The position numbers were made by a program, and so were the translations under genes. The notes beneath the pieces are model-generated. The model did no database searches. It saw only the letters and a program-made list of their open reading frames with translations, and was not told the origin of the DNA. A DNA stretch of 64,000 bases from Marinithermus hydrothermalis DSM 14884 (GTDB taxonomy: Bacteria > Deinococcota > Deinococci > Deinococcales > Marinithermaceae), in the NCBI RefSeq assembly GCF_000195335.1, contig NC_015387.1, positions 2,076,001 through 2,140,000 of the forward strand. The letters are read 5' to 3'. Below are positions 49,680-58,193 of the stretch, in pieces (the stretch's first letter is position 1; every line of letters starts with the position of its first letter).

Positions 49680-50882
49680 CTACACCCAGCTCACCGAGCC
49701 GAAGGTGTCCTCGCGCCGCGGGGAGGTGGAGAACATCACCACCGGGGTCTCGGTGAGCTCCTCGATGCGCTCGATGAAGGCGAGGAGCGTCTTGGGCAGG
49801 TCCTCGCGCCGCGTGATGCCCGCAAGCTCGCCCCAGCCCGGCATCTCCTCGTACTCCACGCGCCCGTCCCCCGTGTACGCCACCCCGATCTTGACCGTCT
49901 CGAGGCCTGAGAGGACGTCGAGCTTGGTTAGGACGAGCCCGTCGAACCCGTTCACCTCGCACGCGTACCGCAACGCCACCGCGTCCAGCCACCCCACGCG
50001 CCGCGGTCGTCCGGTCGTGACGCCGAACTCATGCCCCTTGTTGCGCAGGTACTCCGCGAGCGGGCCCTCGAGCTCGGTGGGGAAGGGCCCGTTTCCCACG
50101 CGGGTGGTGTAGGCCTTGGCCACGCCGTACACCTTCGCGATGGCCTTGTGGTTCAAGCCCGTGCCCACCAGGATGCCGCCCACCGTGGGGTGCGAGCTCG
50201 TCACGAAGGGGTAGGTCCCGTAGTTCAGGTCGAGCAACGTTCCCTGCGCGCCCTCAAAAAGGAGCTTCTTCCCGTGCCGTAAAGCCTCGCGCAGCACCGC
50301 TCCGGTGTCGGCCACGTAGGGCTCGAGGATCTCGCGCATGGGCTTGAGGTCCTCGAGGGCCTGCTCCACCGAGGTCCACCCCACGGCGCGGGTGCTGTTG
50401 GGTTTGGCCTCGAGGAGGTGCGCCACGCGCTCGCGCAGCACCGTTTCGTCGAGGAGGTCCCCCACCCGGATGCCGATGCGGCGCGCCCGGTCGGCGTAGG
50501 CCGGGCCGATGCCGCGACCGGTGGTGCCCACGAAGTTTTTGCGGGACTCGACGTGCTTGTGATGGGGCAGGACCAGGTGGGCTTTTTCGGAGACGAGCAC
50601 CTTGGGTTGGAAGCCCTCGGCTTGGATGGCTTGGATCTCCTGCGCGAAGGCGTGCGCGTCGATCACCATGCCGTCCGCGAGGACGTTGGTGGCGTGCGGG
50701 TGAATAACGCCCGTGGGTAGCAGGTGCAGCTTGAAGGTTTGGCCGTGCGCTACCACGGTGTGCCCGGCGTTCGCGCCGCCCTGGTACCGCACCACGAAAT
50801 CCGCGTCGGGGACGAGAGCGTCCGCGACCTTGCCCTTGCCCTCGTCTCCCCATTGTGCTCCGATGATCGCGATCCCCGGCAT
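49680..50882 (-). CDS. purA: Adenylosuccinate synthetase
   Basis: 400 residues. Makes adenylosuccinate from IMP, aspartate and GTP. GTP-binding GDEGKGK (12-18) after MPGIAIIGAQW, then YQGGANAGHTVV and the LTKLDVLSGL motif. Terminal GSVSWV. Start ATG lies 8 nt after TAAGCT, whose TAA is the pilT stop. Downstream hairpin at 49638. Confidence 0.96.
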   Translation of the reverse strand: MPGIAIIGAQWGDEGKGKVADALVPDADFVVRYQGGANAGHTVVAHGQTFKLHLLPTGVIHPHATNVLADGMVIDAHAFAQEIQAIQAEGFQPKVLVSEKAHLVLPHHKHVESRKNFVGTTGRGIGPAYADRARRIGIRVGDLLDETVLRERVAHLLEAKPNSTRAVGWTSVEQALEDLKPMREILEPYVADTGAVLREALRHGKKLLFEGAQGTLLDLNYGTYPFVTSSHPTVGGILVGTGLNHKAIAKVYGVAKAYTTRVGNGPFPTELEGPLAEYLRNKGHEFGVTTGRPRRVGWLDAVALRYACEVNGFDGLVLTKLDVLSGLETVKIGVAYTGDGRVEYEEMPGWGELAGITRREDLPKTLLAFIERIEELTETPVVMFSTSPRREDTFGSVSWV

Positions 50883-50890
50883 ACGAGGTT

Positions 50891-50896
50891 AGCTTA
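50891..50896 (-). promoter_or_regulatory. -10 box TAAGCT of purA, containing the pilT stop codon
   Basis: Minus-strand TAAGCT, 8 nt (AACCTCGT), ATG. The TAA ends pilT. Confidence 0.45.
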
Positions 50897-52009
50897 CCCC
50901 GAAAAGCCGGGGCGCCGCCGCGCGGAGCTTGGGCTGGGTTCTTGCATCCCCGCGAGGCGGCTGAACTCCTTGGGATCCACTGCGCGGGCGAGGCCGACCT
51001 CGTAGGTGATGAGCTTGCGGCGGTACAGGTCCGCGAGGTGCGCGTCCATGGTGATCATGCCGTACTGGCCGCCGGTCTGGATGACGGAGGGCAGCTGGTG
51101 GGTCTTGCCCTCGCGGATCAGGGCCCGCACCGCGGGCGTGGCGATCATGAGCTCGTAGGCGAGGACGCGGCCGTCGCCGTGCGCTTTGGGCAGGAGTTGT
51201 TGCGTCAGGACCGCGACCAGGTTGTTCGCGAGCTGGACGCGCACCTGCTCCTGTTGCTCCTCGGGGAAGACGTCCACGATGCGGTCGATGGTTTCCGGCG
51301 CGGAGTTGGTGTGCAGCGTGCCCATCACCAAATGCCCGGTCTCCGCCGCGGTGATCGCCGCGCGGATCGTTTCGTAGTCGCGCATCTCCCCCACGAGGAT
51401 CACGTCCGGGGCTTGGCGCAGCACGCTGCGCAGCGCCCGGGAGAAGTCGTGGGTGTCGGTCCCCACCTCGCGCTGGTTGACGATGGCCATCTTGTGCTTG
51501 TGGAAGAACTCGATGGGGTCCTCGATCGTCACGATGTGCACCCGGCGGTTCTCGTTGATGTAGTCCACCATCGCGGCGAGGGTGGTGGACTTACCCGAGC
51601 CGGTGGGGCCCGTGACCAGGACCAGGCCGCGCGGGCTCAAGGCGATCTCCGCGATGTTCTTGGGCAGGCCCAGCTCGTCGAACCCCTTGATCACCGCGGG
51701 GATGGCGCGGAGCACCCCGCCGACCGAGCCCCGCTGAAAGAAGACGTTCACCCGGAACCAGCCCTTGCCCGGCAGGCTGAACGAGAAGTCCAGCTCCTTG
51801 TTCTCCTCGAACTGGCGCTGCTGCTTCTCGTCCATCATGGCGTACATCAACCGCCGCGTGTCCTGCGGGGTCAAGGGCTCGAACTCCGTGGGGTGAAACT
51901 CCCCGTCCACCTTGAGCATGGGCGGCACTCCTACCGTCAAGACCAGGTCCGAAGCGCCCCGTTGAACCGTAAGCTCCAGCAGTTTCACGATGTCCGGCGT
52001 TTTTTCCAT
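50894..52009 (-). CDS. pilT: PilT twitching-motility retraction ATPase
   Basis: 371 residues. Walker A GPTGSGKST (134-142), Asp box TIEDPIEF, Walker B LVGEMRD and His box GTLHTNSAPETIDRI are intact; the C-terminal AIRNLI-like region is RALIREGKTHQLPS. Depolymerises type IV pili, needed for twitching and DNA uptake. ATG follows the pilF gene by about 13 nt with GGGAGG upstream, so the ATPases form one operon. Confidence 0.93.
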   Translation of the reverse strand: MEKTPDIVKLLELTVQRGASDLVLTVGVPPMLKVDGEFHPTEFEPLTPQDTRRLMYAMMDEKQQRQFEENKELDFSFSLPGKGWFRVNVFFQRGSVGGVLRAIPAVIKGFDELGLPKNIAEIALSPRGLVLVTGPTGSGKSTTLAAMVDYINENRRVHIVTIEDPIEFFHKHKMAIVNQREVGTDTHDFSRALRSVLRQAPDVILVGEMRDYETIRAAITAAETGHLVMGTLHTNSAPETIDRIVDVFPEEQQEQVRVQLANNLVAVLTQQLLPKAHGDGRVLAYELMIATPAVRALIREGKTHQLPSVIQTGGQYGMITMDAHLADLYRRKLITYEVGLARAVDPKEFSRLAGMQEPSPSSARRRPGFSG

Positions 52010-52022
52010 GCTGCCCTCCCCG

Positions 52023-54677
52023 TTACTCGAGGGTCCGTGCCATGACCTCTTCCAGGGTGGTGATGCCCTCGAGGGCCTTGTAGATCCCGTCCTCCCGCAG
52101 CGTTCGCATGCCGCGCTCGCGCGCGAGGGCCTTGATCTCGGTGGCGGATTTGCCCGCGACGATCGCCTGGCGGATCGCGTCGTCCACCACCAAAAGCTCG
52201 TGGATCGCGTACCGGCCCCGGTACCCGGTGCCGCCGCAGCGCTCGCACCCCACGCCGCGGTAGAGGGTTTTGCCCTCGAGGTCCCGCTCGCTGAGCTCGA
52301 GGCTCTTGAGGACCGCGGGGTCGGGGTCTACCTCGACCCGGCAGTGGTCGCAGACCCGGCGCACGAGGCGCTGGGCGAGCACCCCGATGAGGGAGGCGGA
52401 GATGTTGAAGAGCTCGATCCCCATCTCCTCCAGCCGGGTGATCGCGCCGGCCGCGTCGTTGGTGTGCAGCGTGGCGATGACCAGGTGGCCGGTGAGTGCG
52501 GCCTCGGTAGCGATCTGCGCGGTTTCTTGGTCGCGGATCTCGCCCACCATGATGATGTCCGGGTCCTGGCGCAGAAAGGCGCGCAACGCCCGGGCGAAGG
52601 TGAGGCCCGCCTGGGGGTTGACCTGGGTCTGGTTGATCCCGGGAATCTCGTACTCGACCGGGTCCTCGACCGTGGTGGTGTTCTTGTCGGGGGTGGCGAT
52701 GCGCTTGAGGATGGAGAAGGTGGTGAACGACTTGCCCGAACCGGTCGGGCCGGTGATTAGGAAGATCCCGTAGGGTTTTTGGATGACCTCCTGGAAGCGT
52801 TCGAAGACGCTGGGGGCGAAGCCGAGCTGCTCGATCTCGGGGATGTCCGCTGCGCGGCGCAAGAGGCGCATCACGATCTTCTCGCCGTACACGGTGGGCA
52901 GCGTGGAGAGGCGCAGGTCCAGGTCGATCGAGTGGTCCCGGTACCGCACGCGCCCGTCCTGGGGCAGGCGCCGCTCGGCGATGTCCAGGTGCCCCATGAT
53001 CTTGACGCGGCTGGCGATGGCTGGGCCCGTGCCTTTGGGCAGGCGGGTGTACTCCCGGAGCGCGCCGTCCACGCGGATGCGCACCAGGACGTGGTCCTGG
53101 CGCGGCTCGATGTGGATGTCCGAGGCTTCCTGCAGGTACGCCTCGCGGATGATGGTGTTCACCAGCCGGACGATCGCGTTGTCGTCCAGGTTCGAGGCCT
53201 CGAGCTGCTCCTCCTCGGGACGTTCCCGCGCGAACTCCTTCGCGAGCTCGTCCAGCTCCCCGGTGTGACCGTAGAAGCGCTCGATGAGCTTGAGGATCGC
53301 GTCCTCGGTGGCGACGGCGGGCTTGATCTCCCGCTTGGTGAACATCCTCAGGTCGTCGATGGCGAAGATGTTCCGCGGGTCCTTCATCAACACCACCAAG
53401 GCGTCGCCCTCGAGGTGGTGGGGGAAGACCGTGTACCGGCGCGCCGTGGCCTCGGGCACCAGCATCACGACCCCAGGGTCCGGCGGGGTTTCCTGCGGAT
53501 CGATGTACGGGTAGCCTTGCTGGATCGCGATGCTTTTCGCGAGCATCTCGGGGTTGATCTTGCCCGACTGGACCAGGGTGTCCTCCAGCCGCCCGCCGCC
53601 CGCGCGTTGTTTTTGCAGCGCCTCCTCGATGTCCTCGGGGGTGACGTACCCCAGCTCGACCAGCACCTCGCCGATGGACCGGCTGCGGCCCAGGCGCTGC
53701 TGCACCTTAAGGGCCTGCTGGAGGTCCTCGCGCTCCAGCTTCCCCTCCTGCACCAGGATCTCACCCAGCCGGGCGTGCTCGGGGTAGGTGCGCTTGAAGA
53801 GCTGCTCCCACGCCGTAGGGGTCGTGAGGAAGAAGCGGACGGGACGGTTCAGGATGCGGCGCACCTCCTCCTGGTGCCGCGTCTCCCCGAGGATGACCGT
53901 GACCTCACCCCCTTCCTCCGCCACGGGAATCGCGCGGTAGCGCAGGGCGTCCGTGCGTAGGAATAAGCTCGCGATCTCGGGGTCGGCCTCGATCCCCGCG
54001 GTGTCCTCGAGGAAGGCGATCCCGGCTTGTTCCGCGAGCGCGCGGTACAGGTCCGCCTCCGTGATCTTCCCGGCCTGGATCAGGATCTTGCCGAGCAGCT
54101 CCCCGGTTTTTTCCTGCTGCACCAAGGCTTGCTCTAACGTCTCGCGGGTGATGAGGCCCTTATGCACCAGCAGCTCACCGAGCTTCAGCTCGCTGGGGTT
54201 CGTGTGCTTGGGGGGCGGCGGAAGGGGCAGGCCCAGCTCAGGGTAGTTCTTAGCGAGGGCGTACTGGAACGAGGCCCTTAGCGTCTGGTACGGCTCCACG
54301 ATGTGCTCGGTGATCTCCTCGACCTCGTCGATCTTGAGGTTGTCGAGCGGGTCGGTGAAGGCCACGCGCAGGGTCTTGTCCTCGAGGGCGAAGGGGATCG
54401 CCTCGAGCTCCTGGGCCTTCTCCGCCGGCAGGAGCGCCCGGACCTCCGGGGGGATCTCGAGGGTGTGCAGGTCCACGAGGGGGATGCCGAACGCGGCCTC
54501 GATGGCCTGGGCGATGCGGCGCTCTGAGAGGAGGCCCAGGTCCACGATGACGTCGGCCAGCCGCCCTCCGATCTCTCGGTGCTGCTCCAAAGCGCGCTGG
54601 AGGTCCTCATCCGTGAGGTACCCGAGCTCGATAAGGGCGGCACCCAACCGCTTGTCGCCGATCGTTAAGACGCTCAT
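52023..54677 (-). CDS. pilF: PilF/PilB-type type IV pilus assembly ATPase
   Basis: 884 residues, close to the 889 of Thermus thermophilus PilF, longer than PilB because of three stacked N-terminal GSPII-type domains (each with R-L-G-x-x-L/I-V/I-x-L/Q-G patterns: GDKRLGAALIELGYLTDEDL, ELKLGELLVHKGLITRETL, HARLGEILVQEGKLEREDLQ). The C-terminal ATPase has GPTGSGKSFTT, Asp box TTVEDPVEYEI, Walker B MVGEIRDQETAQ, a His box IATLHTNDAAG and a tetracysteine zinc motif (CDHC, CERCGGTG). The N-terminal domains of PilF bind c-di-GMP in Thermus; inferred here. Confidence 0.93.
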   Translation of the reverse strand: MSVLTIGDKRLGAALIELGYLTDEDLQRALEQHREIGGRLADVIVDLGLLSERRIAQAIEAAFGIPLVDLHTLEIPPEVRALLPAEKAQELEAIPFALEDKTLRVAFTDPLDNLKIDEVEEITEHIVEPYQTLRASFQYALAKNYPELGLPLPPPPKHTNPSELKLGELLVHKGLITRETLEQALVQQEKTGELLGKILIQAGKITEADLYRALAEQAGIAFLEDTAGIEADPEIASLFLRTDALRYRAIPVAEEGGEVTVILGETRHQEEVRRILNRPVRFFLTTPTAWEQLFKRTYPEHARLGEILVQEGKLEREDLQQALKVQQRLGRSRSIGEVLVELGYVTPEDIEEALQKQRAGGGRLEDTLVQSGKINPEMLAKSIAIQQGYPYIDPQETPPDPGVVMLVPEATARRYTVFPHHLEGDALVVLMKDPRNIFAIDDLRMFTKREIKPAVATEDAILKLIERFYGHTGELDELAKEFARERPEEEQLEASNLDDNAIVRLVNTIIREAYLQEASDIHIEPRQDHVLVRIRVDGALREYTRLPKGTGPAIASRVKIMGHLDIAERRLPQDGRVRYRDHSIDLDLRLSTLPTVYGEKIVMRLLRRAADIPEIEQLGFAPSVFERFQEVIQKPYGIFLITGPTGSGKSFTTFSILKRIATPDKNTTTVEDPVEYEIPGINQTQVNPQAGLTFARALRAFLRQDPDIIMVGEIRDQETAQIATEAALTGHLVIATLHTNDAAGAITRLEEMGIELFNISASLIGVLAQRLVRRVCDHCRVEVDPDPAVLKSLELSERDLEGKTLYRGVGCERCGGTGYRGRYAIHELLVVDDAIRQAIVAGKSATEIKALARERGMRTLREDGIYKALEGITTLEEVMARTLE

Positions 54678-54780
54678 TTTTCCTCCCGAATACGGGTCAA
54701 ACGCGAAGCATTAGGGCGCACGGGGATATCCTTTAGTATCTCCATTCGCTCCGGCGTGGGGCTACCCCCGAATGGGGGGG

Positions 54781-55266
54781 TTAGGGGCGCGCGGTGGTGC
54801 GCAGGATGCAGCGCTCGAGGCGGCGGATGAGGCGGGTGTGCGGCAGGCCTTTTTCGCTCAAGGGGGGGACGAGCACGGTGTACGCGCCGACCAGGTTGCC
54901 GCCCAATACGTCGGTGAAGAGCTGGTCCCCCACCACCGCCACCTCTCGCGGGGTGAGGCCCATGCGACGGATGGTGCGCCGGAACCCTTTCCAGGGCTTG
55001 CCCGCGAGCGCGCGGACCTCGAGGCCGAGCCGTTCCCCCCAGTGCCGGGCCCGGCCGGGCAGGGCGTTCGTGACGATCGCGACCTTGATGCCCGCCGCTT
55101 TGAGGCTGGCGAGCCACTCGAGGAGCGCTTCGGGGACCGGGCCTTCCTCGCCGTAGGGCACCAGGGTGTTGTCCAGGTCGAGCACCACGCCTTTCAAGCC
55201 CCGGGCGCGGAGCCACTCGGGGGTAAGCTCGGAAAGCGCGGTGATTTGGGCGTTGGGCCTGAGCAT
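54781..55266 (-). CDS. YqeG-type HAD phosphatase
   Basis: 161 residues. HAD motifs: GVVLDLDNTLVPY (motif I with two aspartates), VAIVTNA (motif II), and motif III/IV near KPWKGFRRTI and VAVVGDQLFTDVLG. IIIA-type family of small phosphatases; the YqeG/phosphatidylglycerophosphate-phosphatase group includes enzymes for phosphatidylglycerol synthesis, so that role is possible but not established. About 100 nt without a gene separate it from pilF. Confidence 0.8.
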   Translation of the reverse strand: MLRPNAQITALSELTPEWLRARGLKGVVLDLDNTLVPYGEEGPVPEALLEWLASLKAAGIKVAIVTNALPGRARHWGERLGLEVRALAGKPWKGFRRTIRRMGLTPREVAVVGDQLFTDVLGGNLVGAYTVLVPPLSEKGLPHTRLIRRLERCILRTTARP

Positions 55267-55283
55267 CGCTGACCGCTCCTAAT

Positions 55284-56015
55284 TTACCACGCGCGGATCA
55301 CGCCCCACATGCGGCCGGTGCGCCCCGCGTCGCGGCGGTGCGAGTAGAACCGAGGGTCGCAATGGGTGCAGGCCCCGAGGCTCCAGTAGTGCTCGGGCCG
55401 AACCCCGGCGGTCCGGGCTTGCCACCGGAGGGCGGCCTCGAGGTCCAGGCGGTACCGGCCGGGGGCGTGGGGGTCGGGCCAGAAGACATGGTCGGGAAAC
55501 CCGGCGTTGGCGAAGTGCTCGATGACCTCGGGACCCACCTGGTAGCACGCGCCTTGGATGCCCGGACCGACGGCGACGCGCACCTCCTCCACGCGGCTGC
55601 CCCAGCGCCCGTGCATGGCTTCGAGGGCCTGGGGGAGGATGCCGCCCAGCACGCCGCGCCACCCGGCGTGCAGCGCGCCCACCACGCGCTGGGTGGGGTC
55701 CTCCAGCAGCACGGGGTAGCAGTCCGCAACGGCGACGCGCAGGGCGAGGCCGGGGGTTTGGGTGAGGAGGCCGTCCCCCTCCCAGGTGCCGGGGCCCGTG
55801 ACCGCGTGGATGTGGGTGCCGTGTACCTGGCGGAGCTCGGCAAGGGGCGGGGTTCCCAGGGCTTCAAGGACCCGCCGGCGGTTTTCCCGTACGGCCTCAG
55901 GAGCGTCGCCCACGGCCGTGGAGAGGTTCAGGGTGTCGAAGGGCGGGGCGGAGACGCCGCCCAGACGGGTGGTGAACCCGTGGGGAGCGGAAAGGAGGGG
56001 AGAGGTGAGGAGCAT
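55284..56015 (-). CDS. PgeF/YfiH-family multicopper-type (laccase-fold) protein
   Basis: 243 residues. Core motifs are ELRQVHGTHIHAV, VADCYPVLLEDP, VGALHAGWRGVLGG and VAVGPGIQGACYQVG; the histidines and cysteines form the zinc/copper site. Family members act as purine nucleoside phosphorylase/deaminase or peptidoglycan-editing factor. ATG lies 6 nt after TAAACT (56022-56027), a leaderless start, divergent from the DUF4395 gene. Confidence 0.85.
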   Translation of the reverse strand: MLLTSPLLSAPHGFTTRLGGVSAPPFDTLNLSTAVGDAPEAVRENRRRVLEALGTPPLAELRQVHGTHIHAVTGPGTWEGDGLLTQTPGLALRVAVADCYPVLLEDPTQRVVGALHAGWRGVLGGILPQALEAMHGRWGSRVEEVRVAVGPGIQGACYQVGPEVIEHFANAGFPDHVFWPDPHAPGRYRLDLEAALRWQARTAGVRPEHYWSLGACTHCDPRFYSHRRDAGRTGRMWGVIRAW

Positions 56016-56021
56016 GACTCC

Positions 56022-56027
56022 AGTTTA
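56022..56027 (-). promoter_or_regulatory. -10 box TAAACT, leaderless promoter of the YfiH-type gene
   Basis: TAAACT, 6 nt (GGAGTC), ATG. Confidence 0.5.
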
Positions 56028-56076
56028 CCTGGAGCTTTGTGGGGCGCATTACCCATGAGTATATAGATATCAAGGG

Positions 56077-56082
56077 TATACT
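56077..56082 (+). promoter_or_regulatory. -10 box TATACT, leaderless promoter of the DUF4395 gene
   Basis: TATACT, 7 nt (GGCGGGT), ATG at 56090. The segment ATGAGTATATAGATATC just before it is AT-rich. Confidence 0.6.
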
Positions 56083-56089
56083 GGCGGGT

Positions 56090-56494
56090 ATGAGGACGGA
56101 CCGGAACCAGCTATTGTTCAACCAGACCCTGATCGTCGTGGGTGTGCTGCTCAGCCTCCTCACGGGCCGCGCGGAGGGGGTCTACCTCCTCGCGGCGTTG
56201 ATGGCCTCGCAGCACCTGGGCCTGGACTTCATGGTCGCCTTAAAGCGTGGGCTCCGGATCCCCGCCCGGCCCGTGGACGAGGACCCGCGCCCCCACCGGT
56301 TCGCCCGCAGCGTCGGCGCGGCCTTCCTGATCGCAGCCGCCCTGGCCTTCTCCCTCGGCGCGCCCCTTGTGGGGTGGGGCCTCGCCTTGGTGGTGGCCCT
56401 GCTGGCCTTCATCAACCTGGCCTTCGGCTTTTGCCTGGGGTGCTTTATGTACTACCAGTTCCGCCTGCTGCGCCACAGGCTGGGCCTAAACTGA
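56090..56494 (+). CDS. DUF4395-family membrane protein
   Basis: 134 residues. Starts MRTDRNQLLFNQTLIVVGVL with the D-x-N-x-x-x-x-N-Q pattern of DUF4395, then four membrane helices, a conserved FARSVGAAFLIAA and CLGCF cysteine pair. Function unknown, often near thioredoxin-type genes. It overlaps the 3' end of the AhpD-like gene by 9 nt, convergently. Confidence 0.75.
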   Translation: MRTDRNQLLFNQTLIVVGVLLSLLTGRAEGVYLLAALMASQHLGLDFMVALKRGLRIPARPVDEDPRPHRFARSVGAAFLIAAALAFSLGAPLVGWGLALVVALLAFINLAFGFCLGCFMYYQFRLLRHRLGLN

Positions 56495-57061
56495 CCCCCC
56501 CAGCTCCCCGGTGGTCCGCAGGAAATCCGGCTCGAGCTCGGCCCCCAGCCCCATCACCACGCGGTTCACGAAGTTAAAGTACCCCACGATCAGGGTCAGG
56601 TCGAGGATCGCCCGGTCGTCCCAGCCCGCCGCGCGCAACGCCTCGAGGTCCGCCTCCTGCACGGCCTCCGGTGTTCGCGTGAGTTTTTCCGCGTGCCGGA
56701 GCGCGGCCTGCCACGCCTCGGGGAAGCCGGTGGCCGCAACCTCCCCCCGCGCGAGGGCCTCGAGGGCCGCCTCGCTCACCTTGTACCGCTTAAGGGGCGC
56801 GCTGTGGTGCGCCCAGCAGTACCGGCAGGCATTCAAGGCGCTTACGTACGCCCCCACCGCCTCGCGCAGGGGCCGCGGCAGCGGGGAGCGGCCGAACATG
56901 ATCTCGAGGTAGAGCTCGAGGTGGGCCGCCATGGCCTCCGGGTGGAGGCTGTGCACCTTCATGACCTCCGAGACCCCGCCGCGCGCCCGCACAAGCCGCG
57001 CGTACACCTCCTGGAGCTTCCCGGTCGCCTGGTCCTCGGGAACCGTCTCAATCCAAGCCAC
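56486..57061 (-). CDS. AhpD-like alkylhydroperoxidase (CMD family)
   Basis: 191 residues. The active-site motif is NACRYCWAHHS (C-x-x-C with nearby histidines), as in peroxidase-related AhpD-like enzymes. The fold is all-helical. Likely reduces peroxides with a thiol partner. Starts MAWIETVPEDQATGKLQEVY, the usual N-terminus. Convergent with DUF4395. Confidence 0.88.
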   Translation of the reverse strand: MAWIETVPEDQATGKLQEVYARLVRARGGVSEVMKVHSLHPEAMAAHLELYLEIMFGRSPLPRPLREAVGAYVSALNACRYCWAHHSAPLKRYKVSEAALEALARGEVAATGFPEAWQAALRHAEKLTRTPEAVQEADLEALRAAGWDDRAILDLTLIVGYFNFVNRVVMGLGAELEPDFLRTTGELGGSV

Positions 57062-57071
57062 CTCGCACCTC

Positions 57072-57668
57072 CTAAGCGTTTGTTTCCCGGTAGCGCGTGA
57101 GCAGGTCGTGCACGATATTCCCGGTCACGCCCCAGATGTCGTACCCCCGCCAGGGGTAGTGCCAGACCTGGCGTTTCCGGCCCGCGTGCTCCCGGACCTC
57201 GGCCCAGGCGGGGGCTCCGAGGAGCTCCGCGAAGGGCACGCGCAGGATCCGGGCGACCTCCGCGGGGTTGGGGGAGAGGTCCGGGAGGTGAGGGATCCAC
57301 CCCACCACCGGAGTGATGCGGAATCCGAAGGGGGAGGTGGTCTGGTCCAGCCGCCCCAGCACCTCCACCGCCTCCGGGGGCAGGGCGACCTCTTCCCACG
57401 CCTCGCGCAGCGCAGCGGCCTCGGGGGTCTCGCCCGGCTCCTGCATCCCCCCGGGAAAGCTGATCTGGCCGCCGTGGTGGGGCAGCGTCGCGCTGCGCAC
57501 CGTGAAGAGCACCTCGCCCGAGGCGAGCACCGGCACGAGGACCGCCGCGTCGCGGAACCCGTCCCCCAGCTCGAGGCGTTTGGGCGGCCGGGTTACGAGT
57601 TCTCGGAGCAGATCGCGTCCAGGGTTTCGCGTAAGCGCACCTCGGGGTTCACGTTTTCCTTGCGGCAC
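57072..57668 (-). CDS. Nudix hydrolase (CoA pyrophosphatase-like)
   Basis: About 198 residues. Nudix box GGMQEPGETPEAAALREAWEEV carries the expected G-x5-E-x7-R-E-x2-E-E spacing; LPHHGGQISFPGG upstream is typical of the CoA-hydrolase subgroup, as is YDIWGVTGNI. Start is uncertain: GTG at 57668 overlaps mazG by about 76 nt; no later ATG/GTG/TTG fits well. Same strand as mazG, a genuine overlap unless a rarer start is used. Confidence 0.75.
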   Translation of the reverse strand: MPQGKREPRGALTRNPGRDLLRELVTRPPKRLELGDGFRDAAVLVPVLASGEVLFTVRSATLPHHGGQISFPGGMQEPGETPEAAALREAWEEVALPPEAVEVLGRLDQTTSPFGFRITPVVGWIPHLPDLSPNPAEVARILRVPFAELLGAPAWAEVREHAGRKRQVWHYPWRGYDIWGVTGNIVHDLLTRYRETNA

Positions 57669-58189
57669 AGCGCCACCACCTCGAACAACAACCGGCCCAG
57701 GTCCCCCGCCTCGAGCGCCTCCCGTACCCGTTCCGGGGAGCCTTGAGGGTAGTTCAGCTTCTCCTGCAGCGCCTGGGCCCGCATCAGCGCGGGCAGGGCC
57801 CGAGGCACCTGCTCGCACGGGGGTTTGGGGCCGCGCTCTTGTTCCTTTTGCCGCTCCCAGTTGGCCAGGACCTCCGCCGCCGTGCGCGCTTCGCGGTCCC
57901 CGAAGACGTGCGGGTGCCGCCGGATCAGCTTCTCCACGATCGCGCGCTCCACGTCCGCGTAGCGGAAGGTGCCCTCTTGTTCCCCGATCACGCTGTGGAA
58001 CGCGACCTGGAGCAGGACGTCCCCCAGCTCCTCCACCATCTTGGGCACGCTGCCCTCCCCGATCGCGTCCACCGCCTCGGCCGCCTCTTCCAGCAGGTAG
58101 GGCCGGAGGCTCTGGTGGGTCTGCTGCTTGTCCCAGGGGCAGCCGTTCGGACCGCGCAGGGCGCGCATGACCTCGAGCAGTCGCTCCAT
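57593..58189 (-). CDS. mazG: MazG nucleotide pyrophosphohydrolase
   Basis: 198 residues. Starts MERLLEVMRALRGPNGCPWD, then QTHQSLRPYLLEEAAEAVDA and VEELGDVLLQVAFHS: the E-E-x-x-E and E-x-x-D metal-binding residues. Hydrolyses (d)NTPs and may lower (p)ppGpp. Only one MazG domain, with a long second half. Overlaps the Nudix gene downstream. Confidence 0.9.
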   Translation of the reverse strand: MERLLEVMRALRGPNGCPWDKQQTHQSLRPYLLEEAAEAVDAIGEGSVPKMVEELGDVLLQVAFHSVIGEQEGTFRYADVERAIVEKLIRRHPHVFGDREARTAAEVLANWERQKEQERGPKPPCEQVPRALPALMRAQALQEKLNYPQGSPERVREALEAGDLGRLLFEVVALCRKENVNPEVRLRETLDAICSENS

Positions 58190-58193
58190 ACCC

